Positions 36,323-47,225 of a DNA stretch of 57,939 nucleotides are shown here, one piece after another. Origin of the DNA: an uncultured Pelagibacteraceae bacterium (lineage in GTDB: Bacteria > Pseudomonadota > Alphaproteobacteria > Pelagibacterales > Pelagibacteraceae). The notes beneath the pieces are model-generated. The model made no database searches, had not been told where the DNA came from, and worked only from the letters and a program-made list of their open reading frames with translations. The position numbers were made by a program, and so were the translations under genes. Numbering within the stretch: the stretch's first letter is position 1; each line of letters begins with the position of its first letter. The stretch spans positions 1 to 57,939 of the forward strand of contig CACBXW010000006.1 of NCBI GenBank assembly GCA_902543295.1. The letters are read 5' to 3'.

Positions 36323-37781
36323 TCAATTTTTCTTTTAATATTTTGTTTATTAATTGAGGATTGCCTTTTCCTTTACTTTCTTTCATGGCTTGACCAACAA
36401 AAAAACCAAATAATTTATCTTTACCAGATTTATATTCAGCGACTTTATCTGAATTATTTTCAATAACTTTATTTATCAATTCCTCTATCGCTTTTGGATC
36501 GCTTTCTTGTTTTAAACCTTTTTCTTTTACTATTATTAATGGATCTTGATCTACATCTATCATTTGTTCAAAAACCGTTTTAGCTATTTTTCCTGATATG
36601 GTTCCATCTTTTATAAGGTTAATAAGTTTTGATAGATTTTTAGCACTAACTGGGCTTTGAGATATTTCTAAATTTTTTTCATTTAAAACTGCAAATAATT
36701 CGCCTGTGATCCAGTTTGTTGCTAATTTAACATCTGAATTTTTTATAACTTCTTCAAAGAAATTTGATGTTTCAATATCAGATACCAAAATTGTTGCTTC
36801 ATATGGCGAAAGATTAAATTTATCTATAAATCTTTTTTTCTTTTCATCTGGTAATTCAGGTATATCTGATTTTATTTTTTCAATTAAGTCTTGGCTTATT
36901 TCAAGCGGTAATAGATCTGGATCAGGAAAATATCTGTAATCATGAGCGTCTTCTTTTGATCTCATAGATCTTGTCTCATTTCTTTTAGTGTCAAAAAGTC
37001 TTGTCTCTTGATCTATTTCTTTCCCCTCCTCTAACAAATCTATTTGTCTATTTGCTTCTGATATTATTGCCATTTGCATAAATTTTATTGAATTAACATT
37101 TTTAATTTCACACCTGGTGCCGAATTCAGTTTCCCCTTTTAATCTTACTGATACATTAACATCTGCCCTCAAAGAACCTTCTTGCATATTGCCATCACAT
37201 GTTCCTAAATATCTCATTATCGATCTTAATTTTTTTATATAAACGTTGACTTCATCTGGAGATCTCAAATCAGGCTTACTTACTATTTCCATTAAAGCCA
37301 CTCCAGATCTATTTAAATCAACTAATGTATTATTTGGATCAATATCATGAATACTTTTACCTGCATCTTGCTCTAAGTGTAATCTTTCAATTCCAATTTC
37401 TTTTTGACCATTCGGCATATCTAAAATTACTTTTCCTTCACCGACAATTGGATATTTGTATTGAGAGATTTGATATCCTTGAGGTAAATCTGCATAAAAA
37501 TAATTTTTTCTATCAAAGACAGATTTTTTATTTATTTTGGCTTTAAGTCCTATTCCAGTTTTAATTGCTTGTTCAATACAAAATTCATTTATAACTGGTA
37601 ACATTCCTGGAAATGCAGCATCTACGAGACTAACTTGTGTGTTTGGTTCTGCACCAAATTTTGTTGATGATTGAGAGAAAAGTTTTGATTCTGAAGTAAC
37701 TTGAGCGTGCACTTCTAAACCAATTATCACTTCATATTGTTTATTTTCTCTTTCAATAAGATATTCACTATTTTTACTCAC
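36315..37781 (-). CDS. gatB: aspartyl/glutamyl-tRNA amidotransferase subunit B
   Basis: 488 residues. [52 protein letters not shown] and [17 protein letters not shown] are the family boxes; the C-terminal YqeY-like tail ends [20 protein letters not shown]. GatCAB amidates Glu-tRNA(Gln) and/or Asp-tRNA(Asn). The start is GTG at 37781, 8 nt inside the gatA end; about 17 residues precede the conserved YEVIIGLE, and no ATG is nearer. Confidence 0.97.
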   Translation of the reverse strand: MSKNSEYLIERENKQYEVIIGLEVHAQVTSESKLFSQSSTKFGAEPNTQVSLVDAAFPGMLPVINEFCIEQAIKTGIGLKAKINKKSVFDRKNYFYADLPQGYQISQYKYPIVGEGKVILDMPNGQKEIGIERLHLEQDAGKSIHDIDPNNTLVDLNRSGVALMEIVSKPDLRSPDEVNVYIKKLRSIMRYLGTCDGNMQEGSLRADVNVSVRLKGETEFGTRCEIKNVNSIKFMQMAIISEANRQIDLLEEGKEIDQETRLFDTKRNETRSMRSKEDAHDYRYFPDPDLLPLEISQDLIEKIKSDIPELPDEKKKRFIDKFNLSPYEATILVSDIETSNFFEEVIKNSDVKLATNWITGELFAVLNEKNLEISQSPVSAKNLSKLINLIKDGTISGKIAKTVFEQMIDVDQDPLIIVKEKGLKQESDPKAIEELINKVIENNSDKVAEYKSGKDKLFGFFVGQAMKESKGKGNPQLINKILKEKLNG

Positions 37782-39234
37782 TTAACCACCAGTCTGAAAT
37801 ATCATTTTTAAAATTAATCTTATCTTCTAATGCATAAGAAATATTAAGTATATTTTGTTCATCAAAAGGTTTTCCAATTACTTGAAGGCCTAAAGGATAA
37901 TTATTTTTATCTTTACCAGCTGGTATAGAAATACCTGGTAAGCCCGCTAGATTTATTGGAACTGTAAATATATCATTTAAATACATTGATACTGGATCAT
38001 TTGTTTTTTCACCAATTTTAAATGCTGAGCTTGGAGTAGATGGAGTTAAAATTGCATCAACTTTAGAAAAGGCATCATCAAAATCTTTTTTTATTAATTG
38101 TCTTACTTTCTGCGCTTTTAGATAATAGGCATCATAGTAACCAGAAGATAAAACATAAGTTCCAATCATAATTCTTCTTTTAACTTCATCACCAAAACCT
38201 TCAGATCTAGTTTTTTCGTACATTTCTATTAAATTTTGACCAGGAGATCTAAATCCATATTTAACACCATCATATCTTGCTAGATTTGAAGATGCTTCAG
38301 CTGGTGCAACAATATAATAAGTTGGTAATGCGTAATTAGTATGTGGAAGCGAAATATCGATAATTTCTGCTCCGCAATCTTTTGCATATGAGATACCATT
38401 TTTCCATAGCTGTTCAATTTCTTCAGGCATATTGTCAACTCTATATTCTTTAGGAATACCAATTTTCTTTCCTTTAATATCTTTTGATAATTCTTTTGAA
38501 TAAGAATTTCTTTTGTAATCAATTGAAGTTGAATCTTTTTGATCAAATGAAGAGATCACCTCTAAAAGCATAGAACAGTCTCTTACATTTTTCGTCATAG
38601 GTCCTGCTTGGTCTAAAGATGAAGCAAATGCTACAATTCCATAACGAGAACAACTTCCATATGTAGGTTTAAGTCCAACAGTTCCTGTAAATGATGCTGG
38701 TTGACGAATAGATCCACCTGTATCTGTTCCAATGGTAACTGGAGTTAAATTTGCAGCGACAGCTGCAGAAGAACCTCCTGAAGATCCACCAGGGACTAAA
38801 TTTTCTCCTACCGGATTTTGAACATTTCCAAAAAAACTAGTTTCATTTGAAGAGCCCATAGCAAATTCATCACAATTAAGTTTACCAAGAAGTATTGCTC
38901 CTTGACTCCACAAATTTTGAGTGACTGTAGACTCATAAGTGGGAACGAAGTTATTTAATATTTTGCTACCCGCTGTTGTTCTAACTCCATTTGTACAAAA
39001 TAAATCTTTAACAGCAATGGGAATACCTGGTAGTTTTAAATCAAAGTTAGGATTAGAATCAAATTTCTTTGATTGATCTATTGCTTTTTCAAAATTATCC
39101 GTAACATAAACATTTAATTTTTTTGATTTTTCAGCACGGTCTATAAATGCTTTTGTAATTTCCCCTGAAGATAGTTTTTTTTCTTTTATATTCGATGTTA
39201 ATTCGAATAAACTTTGACTTGTTATTTCTGACAT
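37774..39234 (-). CDS. gatA: aspartyl/glutamyl-tRNA amidotransferase subunit A
   Basis: 486 residues of the amidase-signature family. The Ser-cisSer-Lys triad is readable: [11 protein letters not shown] (Lys), [17 protein letters not shown] (cis-Ser), [13 protein letters not shown] (nucleophile). It hydrolyses glutamine and passes ammonia to GatB. Gene order on the minus strand is gatC-gatA-gatB. The ATG shares one base with the gatC stop (TAATG). Confidence 0.97.
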   Translation of the reverse strand: MSEITSQSLFELTSNIKEKKLSSGEITKAFIDRAEKSKKLNVYVTDNFEKAIDQSKKFDSNPNFDLKLPGIPIAVKDLFCTNGVRTTAGSKILNNFVPTYESTVTQNLWSQGAILLGKLNCDEFAMGSSNETSFFGNVQNPVGENLVPGGSSGGSSAAVAANLTPVTIGTDTGGSIRQPASFTGTVGLKPTYGSCSRYGIVAFASSLDQAGPMTKNVRDCSMLLEVISSFDQKDSTSIDYKRNSYSKELSKDIKGKKIGIPKEYRVDNMPEEIEQLWKNGISYAKDCGAEIIDISLPHTNYALPTYYIVAPAEASSNLARYDGVKYGFRSPGQNLIEMYEKTRSEGFGDEVKRRIMIGTYVLSSGYYDAYYLKAQKVRQLIKKDFDDAFSKVDAILTPSTPSSAFKIGEKTNDPVSMYLNDIFTVPINLAGLPGISIPAGKDKNNYPLGLQVIGKPFDEQNILNISYALEDKINFKNDISDWWLSE

Positions 39235-39521
39235 TATTCAACAACCTTTGGTACAACAAAAAAATCTTTATTTTCTTCAGGAGAGTTTTTTAAAATTTTT
39301 TCTCTAATATTTTCTGATTTAATTTCATCTTTTCTAAATCTTAGGGTGGTTTCAGCAATTGATGTTAAGGCTTGAACTTTATCAGTATTTAATTCATTTA
39401 ATTTTTCTATAAATTCAAATATATTATTTAAGTCGCCCTTTAATTTATTAGCTTTTTCATCATCAATAGAAATTCTTGCTAATTTCGAAATGTGCTTTAC
39501 TGTTTTAAGATCTATACTCAT
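39234..39521 (-). CDS. gatC: aspartyl/glutamyl-tRNA amidotransferase subunit C
   Basis: 95 residues from the ATG at 39521. A longer frame opens with GTG at 39578, but that would overlap the divergent ruvX start and adds 19 unconserved residues. [39 protein letters not shown] and the end [16 protein letters not shown] are typical of GatC, the belt subunit that stabilises GatA-GatB. It diverges from ruvX with about 49 bp between. Confidence 0.95.
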   Translation of the reverse strand: MSIDLKTVKHISKLARISIDDEKANKLKGDLNNIFEFIEKLNELNTDKVQALTSIAETTLRFRKDEIKSENIREKILKNSPEENKDFFVVPKVVE

Positions 39522-39570
39522 ATGGTAAAAATATTGCCGCAAACTATCACTTAAGTAAATAATATACAAT

Positions 39571-40026
39571 ATGATCACAATTGAGGAATTTAAAAAGAAA
39601 CAGCTAAATACATCTAGATTAATTGGTCTTGATTTAGGTTCAAAGAGAATTGGTGTAGCTATATGTGATGAAAATCAAAAAATTGCCACACCGCTTAAAA
39701 CAATAAACAAATCCAAATTTGAAGATCTTATCAGTGAATTAGAGGATATTATTAAAGAAAATAATATTAAAGGAATAATTATTGGAAATCCAATTAATAT
39801 GGATGGTAGCTTAGGTAAATCCTCTCAGTCAGTAAATGATGTGTCAAAAGCAATATCAAAAGAAATTGATCTTCCAATAAGTCTTTGGGATGAAAGATTA
39901 TCAACAGTTGGAGCGTTTAAATTAACCGAAAATTTAGGTATTAACGTAACTAAAAGAGAAAAAAATATAGATAAAAATGCTGCTGCATTTATCTTGCAGG
40001 GTGCCATAGATTTTATTAATAATTAA
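39571..40026 (+). CDS. ruvX: pre-16S rRNA nuclease / Holliday-junction-resolvase-like YqgF
   Basis: 151 residues. LIGLDLGSKRIGVAICDEN carries the first RNase-H-fold aspartate, IIIGNPINMDGSLGKSSQSV the glycine-rich middle and LWDERLSTVGA the DERLST box; KNIDKNAAAFILQGAIDF closes the fold. YqgF finishes the 5' end of 16S rRNA in E. coli. It begins the plus-strand run ruvX-pyrB-pyrC-plsY-topA-ridA. Confidence 0.95.
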   Translation: MITIEEFKKKQLNTSRLIGLDLGSKRIGVAICDENQKIATPLKTINKSKFEDLISELEDIIKENNIKGIIIGNPINMDGSLGKSSQSVNDVSKAISKEIDLPISLWDERLSTVGAFKLTENLGINVTKREKNIDKNAAAFILQGAIDFINN

Positions 40027-40029
40027 TAC

Positions 40030-40058
40030 TTGCATTAATCAACCTTTGTGGCTATAGA
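40030..40058 (+). promoter_or_regulatory. candidate sigma-70 promoter for pyrB
   Basis: In the 42-bp gap before pyrB, TTGCAT (40030-40035) and TATAGA (40053-40058) are 17 bp apart. Transcription would start about 40065, a few bases before the ATG at 40069, giving a nearly leaderless message. This also argues against the GTG at 40048, which would lie upstream of the transcript. Matches to consensus are only moderate. Confidence 0.28.
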
Positions 40059-40068
40059 GTTGGTTTTA

Positions 40069-41007
40069 ATGGCAACTAAAACCAAAGCTATTAAAATTTC
40101 TCAAAAACATCTCCTAGGTATTCAAGATTTATCAATAAATGATGTTAATTTAATCTTAAAAGAAGCTGAAAAATTTATTGAATTAAACAAAAGCAAAAAT
40201 AAAAAATTAGATTTACTTAAGGGAAAAACTCAAATTAACCTCTTTTTTGAACCATCAACAAGAACACAAAGCTCATTTGAGCTAGCAGGAAAAAGATTAG
40301 GTGCAGATGTTATGTCAATGAATATAACAAACTCAGCAATTAAAAAAGGTGAAACGCTAATAGACACTGCAATGACATTAAATGCAATGCATCCTGATAT
40401 AATAGTTATTAGACATCAAGATTCAGGAGCTTGTAATCTTTTATCTCAAAAAGTTAATTGTGCTGTTTTAAATGCTGGTGATGGAAGGAGAGAGCACCCT
40501 ACCCAAGCATTACTTGATGCATTAACTATATTGAATAGGAAAAAAAAAATTCAAGGATTAAAGGTTGCAATTTGTGGAGATATTCTACATTCAAGAGTAG
40601 CAAGATCTAATATTTACTTGCTAAACATGTTGGGTGCCGAAGTTAATATTGTAGCTCCTTCAAACCTTTTACCAAAAGATATAGAAAAATTTGGGGTTAA
40701 TATTTTTTCAAATATGAAGAAAGGTGTAAAAGATTGCGACATAGTAATGATGCTTAGACTTCAAAATGAAAGAATGAGTAGTTCATTCCTGTCATCTAAT
40801 AGAGAGTATTATGAATACTATGGACTAACACAGGATAAATTAGAATATGCAAAATCAGATTCAATTATTATGCATCCTGGTCCAATGAACCGCGGTATTG
40901 AAATTGATACTAAACTAGCTGATGACACCAATATGAGTGTTGTAAAAGAACAAGTTGAATTAGGTGTTGCGATAAGAATGGCATGTTTAAAAATTTTTTG
41001 TGAATGA
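40069..41007 (+). CDS. pyrB: aspartate carbamoyltransferase catalytic subunit
   Basis: 312 residues from the ATG at 40069; an in-frame GTG at 40048 is less likely. [19 protein letters not shown] is the carbamoyl-phosphate site, [11 protein letters not shown] and [16 protein letters not shown] are family boxes, and [13 protein letters not shown] is the aspartate loop. It makes carbamoyl-aspartate in pyrimidine synthesis. As in other alphaproteobacteria it is translationally coupled (ATGA) to a dihydroorotase homologue that appears inactive and could act as its partner. Confidence 0.97.
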   Translation: MATKTKAIKISQKHLLGIQDLSINDVNLILKEAEKFIELNKSKNKKLDLLKGKTQINLFFEPSTRTQSSFELAGKRLGADVMSMNITNSAIKKGETLIDTAMTLNAMHPDIIVIRHQDSGACNLLSQKVNCAVLNAGDGRREHPTQALLDALTILNRKKKIQGLKVAICGDILHSRVARSNIYLLNMLGAEVNIVAPSNLLPKDIEKFGVNIFSNMKKGVKDCDIVMMLRLQNERMSSSFLSSNREYYEYYGLTQDKLEYAKSDSIIMHPGPMNRGIEIDTKLADDTNMSVVKEQVELGVAIRMACLKIFCE

Positions 41008-42293
41008 TGAAAAAGAAATACTTTATTAACGCAAATATTATTGATCCTCATAACAACATAAGTGAGATAGGAGGATTAATAATAGGTGAAGATGGAAAAA
41101 TTGAAGGTGTTGGAAAAAAGGTGAATAAAAACAACATTCCTAGTAGAGAAAAAGTTATTGATTTAAAAGAGAATTATATTTTCCCAGGTATAGTTGATAT
41201 GAGAGTATTTGTGGGTGAACCAGGTTATGAATATAAAGAAAATTTCAGAACTTTGAGCAATGCTGCATTATCCGGGGGAGTAACCTCAGTTGTAACAATG
41301 CCTAATACTGATCCAATAATCGACAACGTTTCAATAGTAGATTTTTTAAAAAGACGAGGCAGAGATAAATCAAAAATAAATATATTTCCCACAGCATCTC
41401 TAACAAAGGGTACTGAAGGTACAAATATGACAGAGTTTGGTCTTCTGCAAAGTAAAGGGATAATAGCATTTACAGATGGAATTAGAACAATTCAGAATAC
41501 AAGAGTTATGTCCAGAATAATGAATTCAGCAAAAGATTTAGGATCTTTAATAATGCAACATGCGGAAGATCAAGAATTAGCTGAAAATGGCATGATAAAT
41601 GATGGAATAATTTCGACAAAACTTGGTTTGCAAGGTATCCCAGAAATAGCTGAACTAATAATTATAGAGAGAGATTTAACATTATTAGAAGAATATAATT
41701 GTCGTTATCACATTTCTCAGATTTCATCAGGAAAAGCAGTTGAAATTATCAGAGATAGAAAAGATAAAGTAAGATTTTCCTGTGGGGTATCAATAAATAA
41801 TTTATCTTTAAATGAAAATGATATTGGTGACTTTAGAACTTTTTTAAAATTGTCACCGCCACTTAGAACTGAGGATGATAGATTAAGTTTAGTGCAAGGA
41901 TTAAATGATGGTACAATCGATGTAATAGTTTCAGATCACAAACCTGAAGATGAGGAGCAAAAAAGATTAACATTTGCTCAAGCCGCAACAGGAGCAACTG
42001 GTATTGAAACGTTATTATCCTTGTCATTAGAATTATATCACAATGGATCTGTAAAACTTGAAAAAATTATTGCTGCATTAACCTCAAATCCAGCAAAAAT
42101 TTTGAAAATTAATAAAGGTAATTTATCCATAGGTAATGATGCAGATTTCTGTATTGTGGATATAAATAAACCTTGGATAGTAAAGCAAGAAAATTTGGTT
42201 TCTAAATCAAAAAATACGTCAATTGAAAATAAGAGATTACAAGGAAAAGTAACCAATACATTCGTAAAAGGACAAGAGCTTTACAATATTTAA
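41004..42293 (+). CDS. dihydroorotase-like protein, probably non-catalytic (PyrC'/PyrX type)
   Basis: 429 residues of the amidohydrolase fold, clearly dihydroorotase-like ([45 protein letters not shown]). The metal-binding HxHxR at the start of the barrel is replaced: residues 65-73 read DMRVFVGEP where active enzymes have DMHVHLREP, so both histidines and the substrate arginine (now G71) are gone. Later histidines (MQHAED, YHISQ) remain. Inactive dihydroorotases paired with PyrB are known (e.g. Pseudomonas PyrC'). It likely supports PyrB assembly, with the active PyrC encoded elsewhere. Start 41004 overlaps the pyrB stop. Confidence 0.88.
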   Translation: MMKKKYFINANIIDPHNNISEIGGLIIGEDGKIEGVGKKVNKNNIPSREKVIDLKENYIFPGIVDMRVFVGEPGYEYKENFRTLSNAALSGGVTSVVTMPNTDPIIDNVSIVDFLKRRGRDKSKINIFPTASLTKGTEGTNMTEFGLLQSKGIIAFTDGIRTIQNTRVMSRIMNSAKDLGSLIMQHAEDQELAENGMINDGIISTKLGLQGIPEIAELIIIERDLTLLEEYNCRYHISQISSGKAVEIIRDRKDKVRFSCGVSINNLSLNENDIGDFRTFLKLSPPLRTEDDRLSLVQGLNDGTIDVIVSDHKPEDEEQKRLTFAQAATGATGIETLLSLSLELYHNGSVKLEKIIAALTSNPAKILKINKGNLSIGNDADFCIVDINKPWIVKQENLVSKSKNTSIENKRLQGKVTNTFVKGQELYNI

Positions 42294-42866
42294 ATGGAAA
42301 TATTTATTTTATCACTTTTATCATATTTATTAGGTTCTATTCCTTTTGGTTTTTTATTAACAAAAATTTTTTTAAAAAAAGACATAAGAGAAACAGGATC
42401 GGGTAATATAGGCGCCACCAATGTATTAAGAACTGGCAATAAATTTTTAGGTTACTCAACTTTATTACTAGACATTTTAAAAGCGGTTTTGCCAATAATT
42501 TATGTTAAGTTAAATTATCCAGAATTTATTTACATTTGTTCATTATCTGTTTTTTTAGGACATGTTTTTCCAATATGGTTAAAATTTAAAGGTGGTAAGG
42601 GTGTTGCAACATATGTTGGAATGTTGATTATTTTAAATTATTTTTTGGGTATTGTTTTTGGTATTGTTTGGGTAATTACATATTTAATTTCTAAATACTC
42701 ATCATTAGGATCAATTCTTGGATCATTGAGTGTTCCTATTTTTATATTTTTTTATAGTAATGATAACATTATGTTTTACTTCATAATGTTTATTTTAATT
42801 TTTTACACTCATAGAGAAAACGTTAAACGCTTGATAAATAAAGAAGAAACTAAGACAAAAATTTAA
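42294..42866 (+). CDS. plsY: glycerol-3-phosphate acyltransferase PlsY
   Basis: 190 residues, about five transmembrane helices. YLLGSIPFGFLLTKIF, the motif GSGNIGATNVLRTGN, and LKFKGGKGVATYVG are the three conserved PlsY loops. It transfers acyl groups from acyl-phosphate (made by PlsX, at 4.3 kb) to glycerol-3-phosphate in the inner membrane. It starts directly at the pyrC-like stop. topA follows after 40 bp. Confidence 0.96.
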   Translation: MEIFILSLLSYLLGSIPFGFLLTKIFLKKDIRETGSGNIGATNVLRTGNKFLGYSTLLLDILKAVLPIIYVKLNYPEFIYICSLSVFLGHVFPIWLKFKGGKGVATYVGMLIILNYFLGIVFGIVWVITYLISKYSSLGSILGSLSVPIFIFFYSNDNIMFYFIMFILIFYTHRENVKRLINKEETKTKI

Positions 42867-42906
42867 TAATTTGACAGTTTAACTGTTTTAAGTACGTTCT
42901 CTAAAT

Positions 42907-45474
42907 ATGAATCTTGTAATTGTTGAAAGTCCAGCAAAAGCAAAAACAATTAATAAATATTTAGGATCAGATTATACAGTTCTTGCAAGTTATGGACATA
43001 TAAGAGATCTGCCTTCGAAAAATGGTTCTGTTGATCCTGAAAATGATTTTAAAATGATTTGGGAGGTAGATAGTTTTTCAAAAAAATATTTAAAAGAAAT
43101 TACAGATAGTGCTAAAGATTCAAAAAAAATTATTCTAGCTACTGACCCTGACCGAGAAGGTGAAGCAATAGCTTGGCATGTAAAAGAGTTTCTTGAAGAA
43201 AAAAAATTATTAAAAGATAAAGAAGTTGAAAGAGTTGTTTTCAACGAAATAACAAAAAAAGCAGTTACAAATGGAATAGATAATCCAAGAAAAATAGAGC
43301 CACATTTAGTTGATGCTTATATGGCAAGAAGAGCTCTAGATTATCTAGTAGGTTTTAATATCTCCCCCATTCTATGGACAAAATTACCAGGTTCTAAATC
43401 TGCTGGTCGAGTTCAGTCTGTAGCTCTAAGACTTTTAACCGAAAGAGAACAGGAAATAGAAGTTTTTCAACCTAAAGAATTTTGGACTTTAAATATAATT
43501 TTTAAAAATAACAAAAATGAAAAAATAAATACAACTATTTCACAATTAGATGGAAATAAAGTTGAGAAATTTTCATTTAAAAACAAACAAGATATTAACG
43601 ACGCTTTATCAAAAATAAAACATAAAAAATATAATATAACAGATATAAGTTCAAAAACTTATAACAGAAATCCATCAGGACCTTTTACTACATCGACATT
43701 ACAACAAACAGCATCGAGTAAACTTGGTTTTGGAGCATCAAGGACAATGCAAATTGCTCAAAGACTATATCAAGGAATTGATATTGAAGGTGAAACCGTC
43801 GGATTAATTACTTATATGAGAACAGATGGAACTAATATTTCAAAAGATGCGATAACATCTTTCAGAGATTTTATAATGCAGAATTATGGTGATAAATATT
43901 TACCAGAACAACCTCTAAATTATAGTGGCAAAAAAGCAAAGAATGCTCAAGAAGCTCACGAGGCTATACGTCCAACAGAAATAATTCGAAAACCAGAAGA
44001 TATGAAAAAATACTTAAGTACTGATCAATATAAACTTTATAATTTAATATGGTCTAGATCTTTATCATCACAAATGCAGTCAGCCAAATTTGATAGAAAA
44101 ACTATTACCATCAACTCAGATGATGATAAAAATATATTCAAAGCTAGTGGTTCAACATTAAAATTTGATGGTTTCCTTAAACTATATAAGATCGATGAAA
44201 ATGATGATGACAATGAAAATATTTTGCCAGATGTTGAAAAAGGTGATGTAATGTTTGAAGATCATATTGATGAACAGCACTATACACAACCACCACCTAG
44301 ATATTCAGAGGCAAGTCTAGTTAAAAAATTAGAGGAGCTAGGAATTGGAAGACCATCTACTTATGCAAGTATTATTTCAGTAATAGCTAATAGAGGTTAT
44401 GCTGACATAAATAATAAAAGATTTTTCCCAACTGATAGAGGGAAATTACTTTCTGCGTTTTTAGAAAAATTATTTACCAAATATGTTGATTATGATTTTA
44501 CTGCAAAATTAGAAGATCAATTAGATGATATAACTTCAGGTAAAGAAAATTGGATAAAAGTTTTAGAGAATTTTTGGAAAGACTTTAATTCTAATGTTTC
44601 AGGTGTGAAAGAAAAAAGAACCAGAGAAGTATTAGACCTATTAAATGAAAGTCTTGGATCACTAATATTTGAGGTCGATAAGGATGGAAATATTGATAGA
44701 AAATGCAAGCTTTGTGAATCTGGGCAATTAAGTTTAAAAAATAGTTTTAGAGGTGGTGCTTTTATTGGGTGTTCAAATTATCCAGACTGCAAATTTACAA
44801 GACCACTATCAAAATCTAAAGCAGCACAACAATTGACACTAGCAGAACCTAAATTCATTGGAAAAAATGATAAAGGTAAAGATATTTATCTTAAAAATGG
44901 AAGATTTGGCCCATATTTGCAATTTGAAAAAGAAGTCATAGAGGAAGATGAAAAAACTAAAAAGAAAAAAAGAAAATTAAAGAAAGAAGAAAATAATTTA
45001 AAAAATGTTTCTATCCCTAAAGGAATTGAGATTGAAAATCTTGATTTAGAAAAAGCAAAATACTTATGCTCATTACCATTAAGTTTAGGTAAAAATCCTG
45101 AAAATGATAAGGATATTACTGTGAATGTTGGAAGATTTGGTCCTTACCTTAAATGTGAAAATAAATCTGCTAGGCTAGAAAATGTGGACGAATTATTCAC
45201 AATTGGATTAAATAGAGCTGTTACATTAATTGCTGAAGCTAAACCAGGAAGAATTTCATCATCTATGATAAAAGATTTAGGAGAGCACCCTGAAGATAAA
45301 AAGCCAGTTAGAGTCATGAAAGGTCAGTATGGACCTTACATTAAATACAAATCTTTAAACGCGACTATACCTGAAGAAAAAGATCCTGTTGAATTAACTA
45401 TGGAAGAAGCATTAATTTTAATTGAGAAAAGAAAAGAATACGATAGAAATAAAAAGAAAAAGAAAGGCAAATAA
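42907..45474 (+). CDS. topA: DNA topoisomerase I
   Basis: 855 residues. Toprim domain at the N-terminus (LVIVESPAKAKTINKYLG; ATDPDREGEAIAW with the acidic triad), catalytic tyrosine Y303 in GLITYMRTDGTN, and RPTEIIR, GIGRPSTYASII further on. The C-terminal part has one four-cysteine zinc ribbon (CKLCESG..GCSNYPDC) and then three repeats with RFGPYL/QYGPYI motifs. It relaxes negative supercoils. Its TAA shares a base with the next ATG (TAATG). Confidence 0.97.
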   Translation: MNLVIVESPAKAKTINKYLGSDYTVLASYGHIRDLPSKNGSVDPENDFKMIWEVDSFSKKYLKEITDSAKDSKKIILATDPDREGEAIAWHVKEFLEEKKLLKDKEVERVVFNEITKKAVTNGIDNPRKIEPHLVDAYMARRALDYLVGFNISPILWTKLPGSKSAGRVQSVALRLLTEREQEIEVFQPKEFWTLNIIFKNNKNEKINTTISQLDGNKVEKFSFKNKQDINDALSKIKHKKYNITDISSKTYNRNPSGPFTTSTLQQTASSKLGFGASRTMQIAQRLYQGIDIEGETVGLITYMRTDGTNISKDAITSFRDFIMQNYGDKYLPEQPLNYSGKKAKNAQEAHEAIRPTEIIRKPEDMKKYLSTDQYKLYNLIWSRSLSSQMQSAKFDRKTITINSDDDKNIFKASGSTLKFDGFLKLYKIDENDDDNENILPDVEKGDVMFEDHIDEQHYTQPPPRYSEASLVKKLEELGIGRPSTYASIISVIANRGYADINNKRFFPTDRGKLLSAFLEKLFTKYVDYDFTAKLEDQLDDITSGKENWIKVLENFWKDFNSNVSGVKEKRTREVLDLLNESLGSLIFEVDKDGNIDRKCKLCESGQLSLKNSFRGGAFIGCSNYPDCKFTRPLSKSKAAQQLTLAEPKFIGKNDKGKDIYLKNGRFGPYLQFEKEVIEEDEKTKKKKRKLKKEENNLKNVSIPKGIEIENLDLEKAKYLCSLPLSLGKNPENDKDITVNVGRFGPYLKCENKSARLENVDELFTIGLNRAVTLIAEAKPGRISSSMIKDLGEHPEDKKPVRVMKGQYGPYIKYKSLNATIPEEKDPVELTMEEALILIEKRKEYDRNKKKKKGK

Positions 45475-45935
45475 TGTCAGCAGATGAAAATTTAAAGAAT
45501 TTAAATATAAAATTACCAAAAGCTAATGATCCTGTTGGATCATATGCTGCTACAAGAATATCTGGAAATTTACTATATATATCTGGTCAAATATCAATTG
45601 ATGAGAATGGAAAATTAATTAAGGGAAAACTCGGAAAAGATTTTAATACTGAACAAGGTTATGAGGCAGCTAAAAGATGTGCATTAAGCATAATATCTCA
45701 AGCAAAAAAATCATGTGGTGATGATTTATCCAAAATTAAATCATGTTTGAAACTTACTGGATATGTTAATTCTACTGATGATTTTACTGAGCAGCCAAAA
45801 GTCATAAATGGAGCCTCAGATCTAATAAAAAGTGTATTTGATGAAGCTGGCTCACACGCAAGAGCTGCTGTCAGCACTAATAGCCTTCCATTGGGTGTTG
45901 CAGTTGAAGTTGATGCAATATTTGATCTTAATTAA
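45474..45935 (+). CDS. RidA family protein (YjgF/YER057c/UK114)
   Basis: 153 residues, longer than canonical RidA (about 128), of the YjgF-like subgroup common in alphaproteobacteria. GSYAATRISGNLLYISGQIS, GYEAAKRCALSIISQAK, LKLTGYVNSTDDF and GSHARAAVSTNSLPLGVAVEVDAIFDL are the fold segments, with the conserved arginine in HARAAV. Canonical RidA hydrolyses reactive enamine/imine intermediates; whether this subgroup does is not certain. It is coupled to topA and ends directly against the convergent ugd stop. Confidence 0.88.
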   Translation: MSADENLKNLNIKLPKANDPVGSYAATRISGNLLYISGQISIDENGKLIKGKLGKDFNTEQGYEAAKRCALSIISQAKKSCGDDLSKIKSCLKLTGYVNSTDDFTEQPKVINGASDLIKSVFDEAGSHARAAVSTNSLPLGVAVEVDAIFDLN

Positions 45936-47225
45936 TTATCTACCAATACTAAAATAATTTATTTTATTTTTTTTCATTTCAGAAGTTGAGTAAAGATTTC
46001 TCATATCAAAAACTTTAAAATTTCTTTTTTTTGTAATTTTTTTAAAGTTTAGTTGCTTAAATTCATTCCATTCTGTATGGATAATTATTAAATCTGCGCT
46101 TTTACAAGCATCTTTTATATTTTCAAAAAAGTTTATATTTTTAGATTTTAATTCCTTTTTCTTGCCGGATGGTTCGTAATAATTTATATGTGCACCCTTC
46201 CTTATCAAAGATGGTATCATTTTTAATGAAGAGGACTCTCTCATGTCATCAGTACCTGGTTTAAAGGTAACACCCAAAAATGTAATATTTTTATTTTTAA
46301 TTTTGTTATTCATTATTTTGCTAATTTTATTTAATAATAAATTATTTCTTTTATCATTTGAATTAATTACTGATTTTACAACTGAAAGATTTGTATTAAA
46401 CATTCTACCAGTTGAAACGAGTGCCCTTGTATCCTTTGGAAAACATGATCCACCATAAGCTGGGCCAGCTCGTAGAAATCTGCTTCCAATCCTTTCATCT
46501 AAACCCATGCCAATTGCAACTTCTTTAACGTCTATGTTTGATTTTTCACATAAATTGGCTATTTCATTAATAAATGTAATTTTAGTTGCTAAAAAAGCGT
46601 TTGATGCATATTTAATTAGTTCTGCTGATCGTCTAGAAGTATGAAAATATCTTCCACCCTTCTTTATTAAAGGTAGATATAATTTTTTCATAATTTTATT
46701 TGCTTTATTGCTGTTAGTGCCGACAACAACTCTATCTGGGAATTGAAAATCTCTAATAGCTTCACCTTCTCTTAAAAATTCAGGATTAGATACAACATCA
46801 AACTTATTTTTATTTTTATTTGATTTTAAGATTTTTGTGATTTTATCACCTGTGGTCACTGGAACTGTAGATTTAGTAACTATTATTTTATACCTATTTA
46901 GATTAGATTTTATACTTTTGGTAACATTAAATACATAATTCAAATCAGCTTTATTATTTTTGGTAGGAGTTCCAACGCAAATAAATATGATATCTGACTT
47001 TTTTATTGAGCTAGAAATATCTGTTGTAAATAAAAGTCTTTTTTTTTTTAAATTTCTTACAACCAATTCTTGAAGACCAGGTTCATAAATTGGTACTATT
47101 CCTTTCTTTAATTTTTCTATAGTTTCTCTGTTAATATCAACACATGTAACTGTATTACCTAGGTCAGAAAAACAAGCCCCACTAACTAAACCAACATAAC
47201 CAGATCCTATAATGCAAATTTTCAT
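45936..47225 (-). CDS. ugd: UDP-glucose 6-dehydrogenase
   Basis: 429 residues. NAD-binding IIGSGYVGLVSGACFSDLG, TKSTVPVTTG, NPEFLREGEAI and the catalytic C261 in GPAYGGSCFPKDTRAL are all present; GVTFKPGTDDMRESSSL marks the C-terminal domain. It oxidises UDP-glucose to UDP-glucuronate for surface polysaccharides or lipids. It overlaps galU by 4 nt, forming a two-gene operon that goes from glucose-1-phosphate to UDP-glucuronate. Confidence 0.97.
   Translation of the reverse strand: MKICIIGSGYVGLVSGACFSDLGNTVTCVDINRETIEKLKKGIVPIYEPGLQELVVRNLKKKRLLFTTDISSSIKKSDIIFICVGTPTKNNKADLNYVFNVTKSIKSNLNRYKIIVTKSTVPVTTGDKITKILKSNKNKNKFDVVSNPEFLREGEAIRDFQFPDRVVVGTNSNKANKIMKKLYLPLIKKGGRYFHTSRRSAELIKYASNAFLATKITFINEIANLCEKSNIDVKEVAIGMGLDERIGSRFLRAGPAYGGSCFPKDTRALVSTGRMFNTNLSVVKSVINSNDKRNNLLLNKISKIMNNKIKNKNITFLGVTFKPGTDDMRESSSLKMIPSLIRKGAHINYYEPSGKKKELKSKNINFFENIKDACKSADLIIIHTEWNEFKQLNFKKITKKRNFKVFDMRNLYSTSEMKKNKINYFSIGR

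Noticed and set aside
39522..39578. N-terminal extension of gatC to a GTG at 39578
   Set aside because: Nineteen unconserved residues that would overlap the divergent ruvX start; [11 protein letters not shown] at 39521 is the normal start.
42873..42890. ACAGTT-T-AACTGT followed by TTTT as a terminator after plsY
   Set aside because: The usable stem is only about 4 bp with few GC pairs, too weak to call.
42871..42899. Perfect TTGACA at 42871-42876 as a topA promoter
   Set aside because: No acceptable -10 box at 15-19 bp; the hexamer also belongs to a short ACAGTT/AACTGT palindrome and may be chance.
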